The notes: generated by a model not told the origin, from the sequence alone. A stretch of DNA of 64,000 nt from Stropharia rugosoannulata (GCA_028532985.1 JANCIK010000001.1:1116001-1180000), one strand, 5' to 3'; positions 12,870 through 23,432 are shown, counted from the stretch's first letter. Program-made: numbers and translations.

Positions 12870-13543
12870 TGTGAAAAGTTATGTTGAGCTGTTTGTAGGA
12901 GGCTGGTGACAAAAATGGGGAGGATCTCAAATTATGAGATTTGGCAACTGCATTCATAGCGTTTAAGTAGGTCTTGCCTATGTCTCAGGTGCGCCTTTAC
13001 AATTCTCATCAAGTTGGTGCCGACATCTGTCGACAGCCACTTATCAATCCCGTCTCAAGGCCGTGTTGCCCAGGCCTATCGGTTGCAGTCTGCCGGCAAA
13101 TCTGCGCAAGCCGTTCGGCAGGGCTCTTCCTACCTGCTGATTCAACGCCCAGAAGTTTTAGATCCATCTTTCATTCTTCAAACAGAATCTGGAAAAAAAT
13201 ATGAGGGTGTATGACTATTTTTGGCTCAAACTCCGTTCTACGTAGCATGGTTGCTTACTTGCATCAACGTTCTTCTGTGCTCCGCGCTTATGAATCTCTC
13301 ATATCCACTCATCATACCTCTCGCAACTCGTAAAGCGTTTTTACCAAAATTCACATAGGTGTTGCACCGCGTTACAGATGGGAAACTGTGTGCTGCGTGT
13401 CGCCGGCAGAGTCAACATCTGGTGGCGTCTGACGGCGTCTGGCACACAGTACGTAGGTAGCAAAGCCGTACATAGCCGTATATGAAATGTACATAAATGA
13501 AAGGAGTAATCAAATGAATTTGTTCGTTGACGAAATCCCGAGA
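12870..13543. other. intergenic between reductases 2 and 3
   Basis: Promoter of the minus-strand reductase 2 and 3' flank of the reductase 3 pseudogene. No gene seen. Confidence 0.5.
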
Positions 13544-13771
13544 TCACAAGTACACTTCGGGGACCACGGTGAACGAATACCCACATTTCTTCCACTCTTC
13601 TTCGACCTTCAAAACAGACTCTATACCGCTCAAGAATGTCTGTATAAGTAATGTGGCAATTGTAAGTTTTCTGGCCACGTCAGATATAAAAAGGCTGACC
13701 TGCGAAGGCGTATAAAAGTCCTTTTCTTTCATCCCAAGGATTTCCTCGATTCTGGCGAAGTCGACATCGAA

Positions 13772-13776
13772 CTTAT
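13772..13776. repeat. target site duplication, left copy (CTTAT)
   Basis: CTTAT directly precedes the left LTR and recurs at 15346-15350 directly after the right LTR. It is the 5-bp duplication expected of a Copia-type integrase. Confidence 0.92.
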
Positions 13777-13969
13777 TGTTGGGATTGGAGAATGCAATCC
13801 AACATTCCAGTCTACTCTCGAAGGAATGTAATGACTCATTAGTTAGTAAGCTACTTAGTAATTACAATGTAGATGAACTTTGTAGAACATTGTAGATACT
13901 TTTCTGTAGGTATAAAAGACTGTATGTATACCTACTAAAATATAACATTATTCATTCTTATTTCCAACA
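13777..13969 (+). repeat. left LTR
   Basis: 193 bp, TGTTGGGATTGG...TTCCAACA, same sequence as 15153-15345. It has 5-bp TGTTG/CAACA inverted ends and an internal TATAAAAG that could start transcription. Confidence 0.93.
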
Positions 13970-13981
13970 GGTTATGAGCCC
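13970..13981 (+). other. primer binding site matching the initiator tRNA-Met anticodon arm
   Basis: GGTTATGAGCCC begins immediately after the left LTR. Its complement GGGCTCATAACC is the anticodon stem-loop (CAT anticodon) of fungal initiator tRNA-Met, not a tRNA 3' end. Drosophila copia is known to use a cleaved initiator tRNA-Met half as primer in this way. Confidence 0.7.
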
Positions 13982-14051
13982 TGGCCTTCAGTAACCGACT
14001 CACACTCTCTTGCTGACCACTGCGCTTCACGCATCTATTTATATCCTGATT

Positions 14052-14903
14052 ATGTCACTCGCACCCGAGCGCCTCACTGCCGGCATCACGAAACTTGATG
14101 GAAGCAATTACCACGATTGGAAATTTGCCATAAGCATCGTACTCCGTTCACGTGGATGTTGGGAGATTGTATCCGGCAAGGTGAAGAAACCAAACGATGA
14201 GAAGGAATTGGATAACTGGAAGAAGAAGGCCGAGGACGGACTCATGATTATTGGACTCACCGTACAACCCAGTCAATATGTCTACATCCGAGATTCAATT
14301 GATGGCACAGAAGCATGGGAAGCACTCAAAGCCATTCACGAGAAAAACAGCCGTGCTACTCGCATCTCACTCAAGCGGCAGTTCTACAGCTTCGAGCATG
14401 ATATCGACAGGCCCATGGAATTATATGTCAACGGCATCACGGATTTAGCTGGAAAGCTCAAGGCAATAGGCATCTCGCTTACCGATGAAGAGATAACAGA
14501 TGTTCTAATCTTCAACCTGCATGCCGATTACTCAAGCATCGCCTCTACGCTCACGGCATCAAAAGACGATCTAAAAATATCTGATGTCACTGGAGCACTG
14601 ATCGAAGAAGAACGAAGGAGAGGAGGGCCATTAGGAAATTTAGGAACCCCTGATTTGGCAACATCACTTTATGGCAGTGGACCACCTAATGTACGAAGAG
14701 GACCACACAGAGACAGACGAGAAGGCTTAACAGACAACCGCACATGTTACCGCTGCCGCCGCACTGGTCACATAACCAAATTCTGTCACGCGACGACGTA
14801 CGCCGATGGGAGCAAGATTCCGGCCGAACCGGAGAAAACCGAGGAGAGGTCATCCGTCGCATATTACAACAACTGGTCGTTGAATGACGAAATCGCATTT
14901 TGA
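14052..14903 (+). CDS. Copia-type Gag protein with CCHC zinc knuckle
   Basis: About 283 residues from MSLAPERLTAG; an upstream in-frame Met at 14010 is possible. It opens with KLDGSNYHDWKFAI, the usual N-terminus of Copia gag (DUF4219/UBN2-like). A helical capsid region follows, including LKRQFYSFEHDIDRPMELY and SLTDEEITDVLIFNLH. It ends with the zinc knuckle CYRCRRTGHITKFCHA (CX2CX4HX4C). The ORF stops with no pol downstream. The protein should form virus-like particles and package element RNA, possibly competing with or parasitising a complete Copia relative elsewhere in the genome. The uninterrupted frame suggests recent or ongoing selection. Confidence 0.92.
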   Translation: MSLAPERLTAGITKLDGSNYHDWKFAISIVLRSRGCWEIVSGKVKKPNDEKELDNWKKKAEDGLMIIGLTVQPSQYVYIRDSIDGTEAWEALKAIHEKNSRATRISLKRQFYSFEHDIDRPMELYVNGITDLAGKLKAIGISLTDEEITDVLIFNLHADYSSIASTLTASKDDLKISDVTGALIEEERRRGGPLGNLGTPDLATSLYGSGPPNVRRGPHRDRREGLTDNRTCYRCRRTGHITKFCHATTYADGSKIPAEPEKTEERSSVAYYNNWSLNDEIAF

Positions 14904-14936
14904 AGAAATTATATTGGAAGGATTAAGACAGATGCA

Positions 14937-15104
14937 GATGCTGTGTGCCTGCATATATTGGATGTGCTTAGACGCAGATGCTGTGTGCCTGCGAAAATTG
15001 TGGACTCGTGTTGATGCTTTGTGCCGACACATTGGAACAGCAACCAGATGCTTAGTGCCTGGGAATATTGGAGGATAATTTAGGTGTGGATGCTTAGTGC
15101 CTGC
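14937..15104 (+). repeat. tandem repeats in the 3' untranslated part of the element
   Basis: Five degenerate copies of GATGCTnnGTGCCTGC start at 14937, 14977, 15013, 15047 and 15089, spaced 34-42 bp, each followed by an ATTGGA- or ATTATGG-like stretch. The region lies between gag and the polypurine tract. Its role is unknown. Confidence 0.8.
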
Positions 15105-15143
15105 ACATTATGGTAATCGCGGAATTATATGGAATGTTGACTT

Positions 15144-15152
15144 GAGGGGGAG
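15144..15152 (+). other. polypurine tract
   Basis: GAGGGGGAG directly abuts the right LTR, the standard position for plus-strand priming. The GGGGGAGTGTTGG junction is common in Copia elements. Confidence 0.85.
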
Positions 15153-15345
15153 TGTTGGGATTGGAGAATGCAATCCAACATTCCAGTCTACTCTCGAAGG
15201 AATGTAATGACTCATTAGTTAGTAAGCTACTTAGTAATTACAATGTAGATGAACTTTGTAGAACATTGTAGATACTTTTCTGTAGGTATAAAAGACTGTA
15301 TGTATACCTACTAAAATATAACATTATTCATTCTTATTTCCAACA
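15153..15345 (+). repeat. right LTR
   Basis: 193 bp, indistinguishable by eye from the left LTR at 13777-13969. Confidence 0.93.
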
Positions 15346-15350
15346 CTTAT
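15346..15350. repeat. target site duplication, right copy (CTTAT)
   Basis: Matches 13772-13776. With the element and one duplication set aside, the reductase reading PVNK-FDVDF is continuous. Confidence 0.92.
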
Positions 15351-16506
15351 TCACAGGATAGTTGGGCTCAGGCGTCTTGCGCAACCGCTCAGCAAGCTCT
15401 GGTTTCTCCTTCTTGACAATTTCCTCCAGCTCCTTGTAATCAAGGGGATAGGGAGATGAGATGATTACTCTCTTTGATGCCTGGCCTGGTGTTGAGCGCC
15501 TCTACATGGGCTCGGACAACCTCCCGTATATCTGCATACGCAGGTGACACTGGATACCTTCCTTTGGGATTTATGAAGTTGCTAACGTATATGTTTGTCG
15601 AGAATGGGACCCAGTCGCCAAGGGCAATGGGTTGTGTAAGAGGAGCGAAGGGTCTGAATAGATACGGTGGCACAACCGCAAGAAAATCCGTCAGCTGAAG
15701 ATGTTCAAGGACTCAAATATTAGAGACTGACTGGTCGTAACGTCTACGTTTGGATGGGCATCCGCCCATTCCCATACAGCTTTCTCGCTGAACGTTTTGG
15801 CGACCTGATAGGCATTTACTGGGCTCACTTTGATATCCTCTTCAGTCAGGGGACACCAATCTTCAGGACATGCATCAGTTATCACATGCAAGAGAGAGAA
15901 AATGTACAAGCCCTTACGTTCGGCTCTGAAAGCGAAGTCTTTAATACTTGGATCACCAAATATTGCCGCGACCGAGCTGGTCACTATAAACTTCTTTATG
16001 CCGACCTTCTCAGCCTGACGCAGAACATTCATTGTTCCTTCTACTGCAATCTATACTCACAGTGAGAAGGGAATTAGAGTCGCTTTCTGTGACTTCAACG
16101 ACACATATGTCACCTGTACAGTGTTTTCGGCACTCTCGCGGCCTGGCAGAGCAGTTGCTGTATGTATTACAGCATTGACGCCAATCAAGCTGCTTTCGAA
16201 GTTGCTGTGTACGAGATTGGCAACTTTGATAATCTCGACTGAAAGATAGTCTCGGTAGAGTTCTCGCAGGACTTCAACCTTCTTACCTCGTGCAGTTCTA
16301 ATACATCATATGAGTCAATGGCGGCCCTGTAGGAATTAAATCTTTGACTCACCCTCTCACACGATAGCCTCGTTGTATGTGTTGGTATATGATATGCGAG
16401 GCCAGAAAGCCAGACGCTCCGGTGACCTGTACATGATTCTATATGTCAAACCTCCGGTGTACAGCCTTCAGAGATGATATGAACGTACGAAAATGAGTTC
16501 AGACAT

Positions 16507-17654
16507 CTGTATCACAGCTGTAATATTCGAAGGAGTTTGGTATGTTGCGCATCCGTACACCTTCCTCGAAAGATATTTAGCTTCTCTCATATGTGAAAAA
16601 AAAATCCAAAAGCGCGTATACGCCCTACCAGATGGCAAAGATTGTGACTAAACAAAGGATCAAAATCTTAGTCAGGCCTGTAGAATTGGGCATCAGGAAC
16701 GGTTATGCAGCAGATTATGAACCATGAGCTTTGTACTCCGTCGTTGGTGCTTCGACAATAAGAAATTTAGCCCATCGCAGGTTCGTAATGTTCCATGTAT
16801 GTAGAGTACATTGAACATCCCGAGCGATGTTTGTTGCCGTGCATAGGGACAAAAAATGTTGCTAAATTGTCGATGACGGTTGGATAGACACGTTTTTTGG
16901 AACATCAGATCGGAGGTAATATAAAATGGGTTCACTTGCGTGCGGACTACATGGGCATCGGAGTAGTGACACTTCAACGCAGGCGAAACGTGGGCAAGTG
17001 TGGGGTTGAGTGGATACACAGTGCGTAGTGCGGTCAAGGGGGTCGTGGGAAGCAAACTTACACGCTAAACTTATTATGATGCGTGGCTTACAGGAGGGAG
17101 CCAACAAACGCTTGTCTAACATGTCGGAAAGAAAGACGAATCAAGTGAATGCGCTTGTAGATAATAATCGAAGCACTCAGGGACTTTGGTAGATGTATCG
17201 AATAGGTCGACGAGATATCACAATGCGTTCGGAGTATCTACTTCAACCGATGCATGAAAAGCGTCTACTACAAGTTATTTTTATTATACTATATTACAGA
17301 GATGCAGTTATAACAGAGGCCTAGATGAGATATCACAAGCGCATATATTAGGGTATAGAGCTCCCAAAACGGTTCCTAGTGCATCACAGTGAACGACATT
17401 GACAGAGGAGGGCAGTGGGACCATGGGCGCAGGAGACATAATATGGCGCGGCGTGTCGTCAAGTTGTGGTGGTATAGAACAAGTCTCTGTCCATGAACGA
17501 ATCGAGGTGTCAGAATAATCCGATAAATAAGTTCCTGTCTCGACAAGAGAGATCGAAGGCCACTGACGGCGACGGGCGCATCTGCGTGCAAGAAAGCATC
17601 ATGAGGCGGACAGGCGCGAAAAGCGAAGAACCAATCCCAGTGAGACATTCCCCT
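16507..17654. other. intergenic, no supported gene
   Basis: Contains the promoter side of reductase 3 and the 3' flank of the kinase-like gene. Small minus-strand ORFs at 16693-17055 and 16862-17122 overlap one another in different frames and show no domain. Nothing else recognised. Confidence 0.5.
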
Positions 17655-19033
17655 CTATGTCCCGGTCTCCACAATCATGTCCATCTTGTTCAACCTCCTC
17701 CGGCCCTCGTCCCATCTCCTCAGGTACTCTTTAGCGCGCTCGCCAAACAGGTCACACCCATCGTACAGATCCGCCGGCAGCTTGTCCTTGCGTTGTTCCC
17801 ATGGCTTGACATCAACCGACTCGCACCGGTCAAGGCAAACCATGATCATGCCGAAACTATACGCGTCTGCAAGCAGCGGATCCTGACACTCGCCGCGCAG
17901 GATCTCAGGAGCGCTGAATGGACGCGTTCCGGGGTGGATCTGCTCCACCTTCACAGTGGGTAGCTTCTCAGACTGTTGTTGTTGCTTCCGCGCGATGAAG
18001 GGGAACGGGTCTACAGGCTCGTCGTCCGGGGACTTAAACTGCGAGTCCGCAGAAACCGAGCGCCCGAAGTCCAGCAGCTTCACGGTATTAGTACGCTTCG
18101 TCACCTGCACATTGAGCAGTGACAGGTCCCCATGGCTGAGCCTGTACGAGTGCAGGTGCGTCAGCCCGTCCAAAAGCTGATTATGATAATCAATCTTCTG
18201 CGCCGTGGTCAACATGGGACGCTCAATGATGACGTCGTACAACGTGCGGCCGTCGATATACGCCAGTACCATCCCTACGTTCTCAAGACACCCAAGGAAT
18301 GCACAGATATTGCGGTGCCTCGCAAGAGTTGTGTACACACGCAGCTCTGCAAGGAACTGGATGGTCACATCGCCCGCATTCGACTGCATCTCGCCGTTGA
18401 TCTCAAGCTGCACGACATCCGGCTTCTTCACGACGCAGCGAAAGAGCTCAGACGCCGACCCGTGCGCAAACGGCTGCAGACTGGCTGTGGGGTTCGGGGG
18501 TGCGGAGTAAGCGGTCGGCGTTGGGAATGAGAAGATCGAGGTTGGGTGGCGAGGCGGGTTGTATATCGGGGATGGAGGCGGGGAGTCGCTGTGTCGCTCG
18601 TGCGCATGCGGAAGCGGGTGTCCGTGGTGGTGCGCCTGTTCAATCTGTCGCTGCCCGTCGTCAATACCATGATTATATGTGTTGTAGACTGGCGGTGGCT
18701 CCACGGCTGTCTCCTCGGATGACGAAAACGATGCGACCGAATATTGCGATTGCTGCGATGCAGTACGGTCCTCCTCCTCGTCCATCTCCACTGGAAGAGC
18801 AAAGATCAAAAGAACACGGTGAGGGAGAGGATCAGGACACATAAGAGATAAAGCTACGCACCCATCCACCAGTTCTTCTTCGAGGTAAGCGTCACTCGTT
18901 TGACGTGCATCGACTTCGGCGGGCGTGGCACTGGGCTCTGCACAATGGGTGTACGGGACTCGGTGGGGGTATCAGGCGTATGGAGAGAGGTGAAGCCTCT
19001 GGAGAAAGGGGGTCTCTGGTTGGGGCTCTGCAT
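17655..19033 (-). CDS. protein kinase-like protein, fungal type
   Basis: Two exons. A first exon from MQSPNQRPPF (alternative upstream Met at 19108) joins through gtgcgt...ttccag at KKNWWM/VEMDEEED. A long low-complexity Ser/Pro/His-rich segment follows, then a C-terminal kinase fold. Visible parts are an alpha-C-like FLAELRVYTTLARHRNICAFLG, the catalytic loop HGDLSLLNV (HxDxxxxN kept, Arg of HRD replaced by Gly), LLDFGRS (DFG) and PFSAPEIL (APE). No clear glycine-rich loop or VAIK lysine is visible ahead of alpha-C, so activity is uncertain. About 450 residues. The substrate and pathway are unknown. The cytosolic location is inferred from the absence of a signal peptide or TM. Confidence 0.78.
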
Positions 19034-19816
19034 GGTTAAAGCGCCGATGAGGAGGTGGTGGGAGTAGGGAGCAAGAAGTATGGACGCACGTTCGGCCTTG
19101 GCGAGCATCTAAATTAGGCTGCCATGATCGCCTCGATTCGGTCGAGCCTCAACACATCCTCGCATAAACCCAGCCTCGGTTTTTGAAATCTTCTTTGAAT
19201 TACTTGATGAAGATGATAAGACTAAGTATATGCTACATGATAATCTGATTGAGTGTTTGCAGCCAGTGTTGAATGAAAACGTACTCGTTACTCGTGCCAC
19301 ACCCACGGTTGAACGCATGTATTCAAAGTTTGTAACATTTCCTCGGCGCCAATTAATGATCTTCCAACTTTTTATAGACAAGTTTGTACCTGCAGGAATA
19401 GCGTATTAATTGTGTAGCAAAACCATAATAACCTCACCACACGGCGTCTGGGCCGAGGGTGACTTGGCAGTGTAGAATAACCTGGCAAATACCCAATGTA
19501 AGTTAACTCGCAATGCGTAATGCCCAGTATTTTGTAGACCACGGGGTTCTCAAGAGCATATATAATTACATTGACACCCATTGCTCACGACGCTGGACAG
19601 CACAGCTGAGTCTATTCTACAAAATGACTATATACAACACAGCAAGCATTAATGTAAAAGTCGCATCGTCAACGGGAAAGCGTGGTATGTACATAAAGAA
19701 ATGAAAGCTCGGAGGTCCATGCAAGGTAGTGCTAGATACATAGTTAATGTGTCAGGGTATCGTACGTACATAGAAAAAATGCTGTGTGGTAGAAAATGTC
19801 AGTAGAAATGTCAGTG
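19034..19816. other. intergenic, no supported gene
   Basis: 5' flank of the kinase-like gene and 3' flank of the copper radical oxidase gene. Only short uninformative ORFs are present. Confidence 0.5.
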
Positions 19817-22433
19817 TCAGAGCAAAAGCATAGAAGCTAGTCCAAAGAGGGCTGCAACGCCGCAGAGGCCCACTGAGGCAGAAGCCACGATCGTACCGGA
19901 GTGGGTCGTCTTGGAGCCATTCGTAGGTTCCTTACCCTTGTCGGGATCCGGTACCAAGGTGCTTGATGGAAGACTGTTAGCAGCCAGAACGGTCTGCTGC
20001 CCAAGCTGCCCGGATCCGAGCATGACTTGCATCCCTATTGAAGGCACACCGTTGACCACGACAAAGATGAGAGCCGGGCCCGGGGCAATGACAGCGGGGT
20101 TTGGTGGGAGCTGCGAGACGAAAAGAGTGGCAGTGTTATTGGACTGGTAGGCTGTGTATGTGAATGCCAACTCGACGAAGCGTTGACCCATGCTCTGTAC
20201 AACGTCAAAGGTGACGCGAACAGCGCGGTGAGTAAAATAAGTTGTCTGCCAAAAATTAGCACTGACCATGGCATGTGTAGAGAACCCAGGGCGGATGATC
20301 ACCACCCTCGTACTGTTGACATTATTAGCGTCTCCAAAGAGATCATCGGAGTCGAGAGTAACGGTAAACGAAGGGCCACCGTAGGAGTACTGTTGTAGTA
20401 GCCCCTGTGGCTGCGGGCGCCTTTCGTTGTAGTACGACGGGTAGAATATCTCAGTCCGGTATTCAGTCGGATACTCTACATTAGGTCCTACAGTGTAGTC
20501 GGGATTTGGATTTGACCCGGACACCAGCACGGATCCTGCACGAAAGAAGCCAGTCATGAGCACATCATAGCAACGTCGTGTGACTAGTATCATACCATCT
20601 GGGAGTAAGAGGGCGGAAGAATGATACAGGCGCGGGACCGTGCTATTTTGCATTCCATCGGTCGACCACCGACTTCCATTGGCGGCATGGGGATCGTAGA
20701 TGGCAGGCTGCAGCACCGGACTATCTGCATATGAGTGCCCAATCGCCCAGCTGTCGTTACCGTACCCAGCTGTGCCTAAAGAAAACCAAAAGTGTCAGAG
20801 AAGGAGATGCTTTGCGCGGGTAAACGTTTCGAATATGGGGACTCACCCAGGCTCCCTCCATTGAGAGCAAGAATCTTGCCGTTAGGCAGAGCAACGAGAT
20901 TAGCCATTGAGCGGGCCGTTGGTAGTGGATCATCGTCAACGTATGATCCAGAAACATCGGGAGTGAGCCTGACGCATGACGTCGACGCCTGGTGGGTGGG
21001 CGGGATGAAGCTGGGGGAGGTCCATCTACCACGGTACACTCAGCAAAAGGAAATCGGACGAACAGATGGGATAACACACTGATTGGTCTGAACATTCGAG
21101 CCACCGCAGAACAGAATGGTAGCAGTGTAATTATTGTGTGGCGTCAGTGGTAACATTACTGACCCCGCGCTCGCAGGATAGACCCGCACAGCATGAGGCA
21201 TATCATCAAGTGGTGTTTCTTGATTGGCCTTGTAATCCAGGAGAGTTGTGGCCCAATTTGCCTGTACCAACAGGTTGCCGGATGGAAGCAGCCAGGTGAG
21301 CGGATACAGGTTCACGGGAAGGGTGTTAGAAAGAATGGTGGATGTCATGGGGGCCCCTTGCGTCGGGAAGAATTCGTAAGTCGGGTTATCTTGGTTGGCC
21401 GAGTTAACATAACCGCCGTTCTGGCATCCACCGAGCTAGGAGAGATAATTGTTTAATATTCAAGGCAGAATAATCGAGAGTGAACATAAGGGATTCTCAC
21501 AATGATTATGGTCCCATCTTCTAGTGTCTCCCTGTGCAGTAGATAATCAGTGGCGGAACATCAGACAAGTCGCGAGGCAACGTCATGTGTGCAAACTTAC
21601 AGCGTAGGGTACCACCGCTGTGTCGACTGTTGTGGCGACAAACTCCATTCGCAACTTTCATCCTCACAGGGAGTCATTAACCTTTGCACAGTGCGTTAGC
21701 TTCGCACTTGCAGGAAGGCAACATGTGTTCACGAACCTAATTCTGTACGATGACCAAATATATCCGGTCAGTGATCAACTGTGTCAAGAGACCGTCTTTG
21801 ACAGCGACCTACGAGTTTCGCCCATCTGGATCATCGTATGGTCCCCCGCCATTCTGACTTGCTGCAGGCTGGCCTCCGAATGTCACGGCCTGGTTGCCCC
21901 CGACATTAATCCAAGTCCCATTGCCGAGCACGTTTCCGCCCTGAGTGATGTATGAGTTAAATGGTACAATGTAAATACTTCTAATGAAGAGAGCTTACTG
22001 CACAGAATGAGTTCGTCAAAGCATCTAATGGCCTCTGACTGTTATCCGCAAGGCTCCACTCTGCGACGAATTTCGGTTATATTAATAATTGGCTGTTACA
22101 GTGAGCGGTGGGCGACATACCCGATGACCATGCGGGATGCCCGTTGATCTGTGTCGGGTTATTTTCCACCTTGTCCACAAAGTATACCTTGTCTGGTGTA
22201 CCAAGGAAAATCTGCAGAGAAGACAGTTAATGGGCACACATGTTCAGACTCCAGAGCTAACGACTTACTTGTTGGGCGCTAACCAGACTATTCCCTATGA
22301 TATTGAACCCCCCAATAGTCCCTGTTTGTGAGGGCTGGCCCGGTGCGGGCAATGTTGACGTTGCTTGGGCATAGGCTACCGTCAGGAAAGTCGTGGAGGA
22401 GGAAAAGGCAAGCAAGGAAGGGAGGTGCCACAT
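19817..22433 (-). CDS. glyoxal oxidase-like copper radical oxidase (AA5), GPI-anchored
   Basis: About 11 exons. The signal peptide is MWHLPSLLAF...VAYAQ. The spliced protein shows the family's radical-site parts: NSFCAGG (Cys of the Cys-Tyr cofactor), RWYPTLETLEDG (its Tyr, rebuilt across a gtaagt...cacag intron) and RLYHSSALLLPDG (axial Tyr and His ligand). GFSTHAMSMGQRFVEL supplies the second His ligand in the DUF1929 C-terminal domain. All copper and radical residues are therefore kept. The tail GSKTTHSGTIVASAS followed by a hydrophobic end is a GPI-attachment signal. The family oxidises simple aldehydes or alcohols to acids with release of hydrogen peroxide, which feeds peroxidases in wood-rotting fungi or shapes the hyphal wall. 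The anchor argues for a cell-surface role here. Confidence 0.9.
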
Positions 22434-22490
22434 GAATAGTGGAGAAGCCGAACGGGAAGAATGAATGTCGAACGCTGAAAGTCGAAGGTT

Positions 22491-22497
22491 ATTTATA
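22491..22497 (-). promoter_or_regulatory. TATA box of the copper radical oxidase gene
   Basis: TATAAAT on the minus strand, about 60 bp upstream of the ATG at 22433. Confidence 0.55.
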
Positions 22498-23432
22498 AAG
22501 AGGCATGCGGCAAGTTTGACTGAATCATGTACGGACCTCTACTGCAGAAAACCAGGAGCGGGGAGAAAAGCGCGCCCAACGCTCACTGCCTGTAATAAAT
22601 AATCGGATGGTCCAAAATACCCTGCCAAGGAGGTGCTAAATGGGTTACAGGAATCATGACATCGGATCCCTGGCAATCCAGGATTCCGTTCTTTCACAGG
22701 CGGGGGTGATGTTTCGTAAATGTTTAATCACAGCCAAACGATTGCCGAATCCACGCCGTGCATGGCTGCGACATAGGAGGTAACCAGAGGGACCGAAGAA
22801 GCTTTCCAACATTAATTGAGCATTCCTGCTTGAGTGGTTGTCTGTGCTGCTTTATGTCTGCTGGCATCACAGGAACACGATGGCTGGTCATGGGTGTTGA
22901 GAATAGATGGCATTCAAATTAAATTGAAAGCATTTGGATGCCGGCTTCCTTCAAAGCTCAAAAGCGTAAAGCTACTCGGCCCGGTTTTGGTTAGACTCCT
23001 GATGCAAATAAACGATAACAAGAACTGACGGTGGCGCGGAACTGGTCGGCTTTCTTGTGGCCATGCACTCACTACCAGCCTCCAGGGCGGCTCAGCTCAA
23101 CCGATTCTGCTCATGAATCCTTCCAGGCTCAGTCTCACTCTGTTTTCAAATAAAAGGGAAACAACAACGATGTCAGACTGAGGCTGGACTAGCAATTCGT
23201 TCTCTATCGTTAGTACCGCCCGAGTCCTGACATGCCTTCAACCACTTCCATCACTGACGGCTCTACTTCGGCACCCAAGCTGGGCAGGGTATATTAAACC
23301 TATCTAAAACTCAACCAAGTATTCAGGGCAACTGGTGCGACTAAATCGCATTTTAGATAGTAATCTTCAGACCTTTCCAGCAACCTCGCAATACCGTGCA
23401 GTACGGGGCCTACTTACGCACACCTCGGGACT

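Larger units (their letters stand above)
13777..15345 (+). mobile_element. non-autonomous Copia-type LTR retrotransposon carrying only gag
   Basis: 1,569 bp bounded by 193-bp direct LTRs that begin TG and end CA, with CTTAT duplications outside. In order it contains the left LTR, a primer binding site (13970-13981), one gag ORF (14052-14903), a tandem-repeat tract (14937-15104), a polypurine tract (15144-15152) and the right LTR. No protease, integrase, reverse transcriptase or RNase H sequence is present, so it must be mobilised in trans. The layout corresponds to TR-GAG elements described in plants. The two LTRs look identical by eye, which implies recent insertion. It sits antisense inside the reductase 3 pseudogene. 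Confidence 0.93.
13544..16506 (-). pseudogene. reductase paralog 3, inactivated by LTR element, frameshift and splice-acceptor loss
   Basis: Starts MSELIF (ATG 16506) spliced to VTGASGFLASHIIYQH. Recognisable segments are VIHTATALPGRE, VTSSVAAIFGD, NAYQVAK (YxxxK), VDVTT, VPPYLFRPFAP, ADIREVVRAHVEAL and a final exon ending EEEWKKCGY. Three lesions are visible. (1) A Copia-type element (13777-15345) sits between TPEPNYPVNK and FDVDFARIEE. (2) The frame changes at about 15471-15477, where NTRPGI reads into a stop while KRVIISSPYPLDYKE continues one frame over; compared with paralog 2 this looks like an 8-nt loss. (3) The intron acceptor after VDVTT reads GG instead of AG at plus 15676-15677, although the flanking phase fits exactly. 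The remaining exons are well preserved, so decay is young. Gene prediction could instead call two partial genes here. Confidence 0.88.

Noticed and set aside
18132..18530. plus-strand ORF with basic residues opposite the kinase-like gene
   Set aside because: Antisense of the kinase catalytic region, which has clear motifs on the minus strand.
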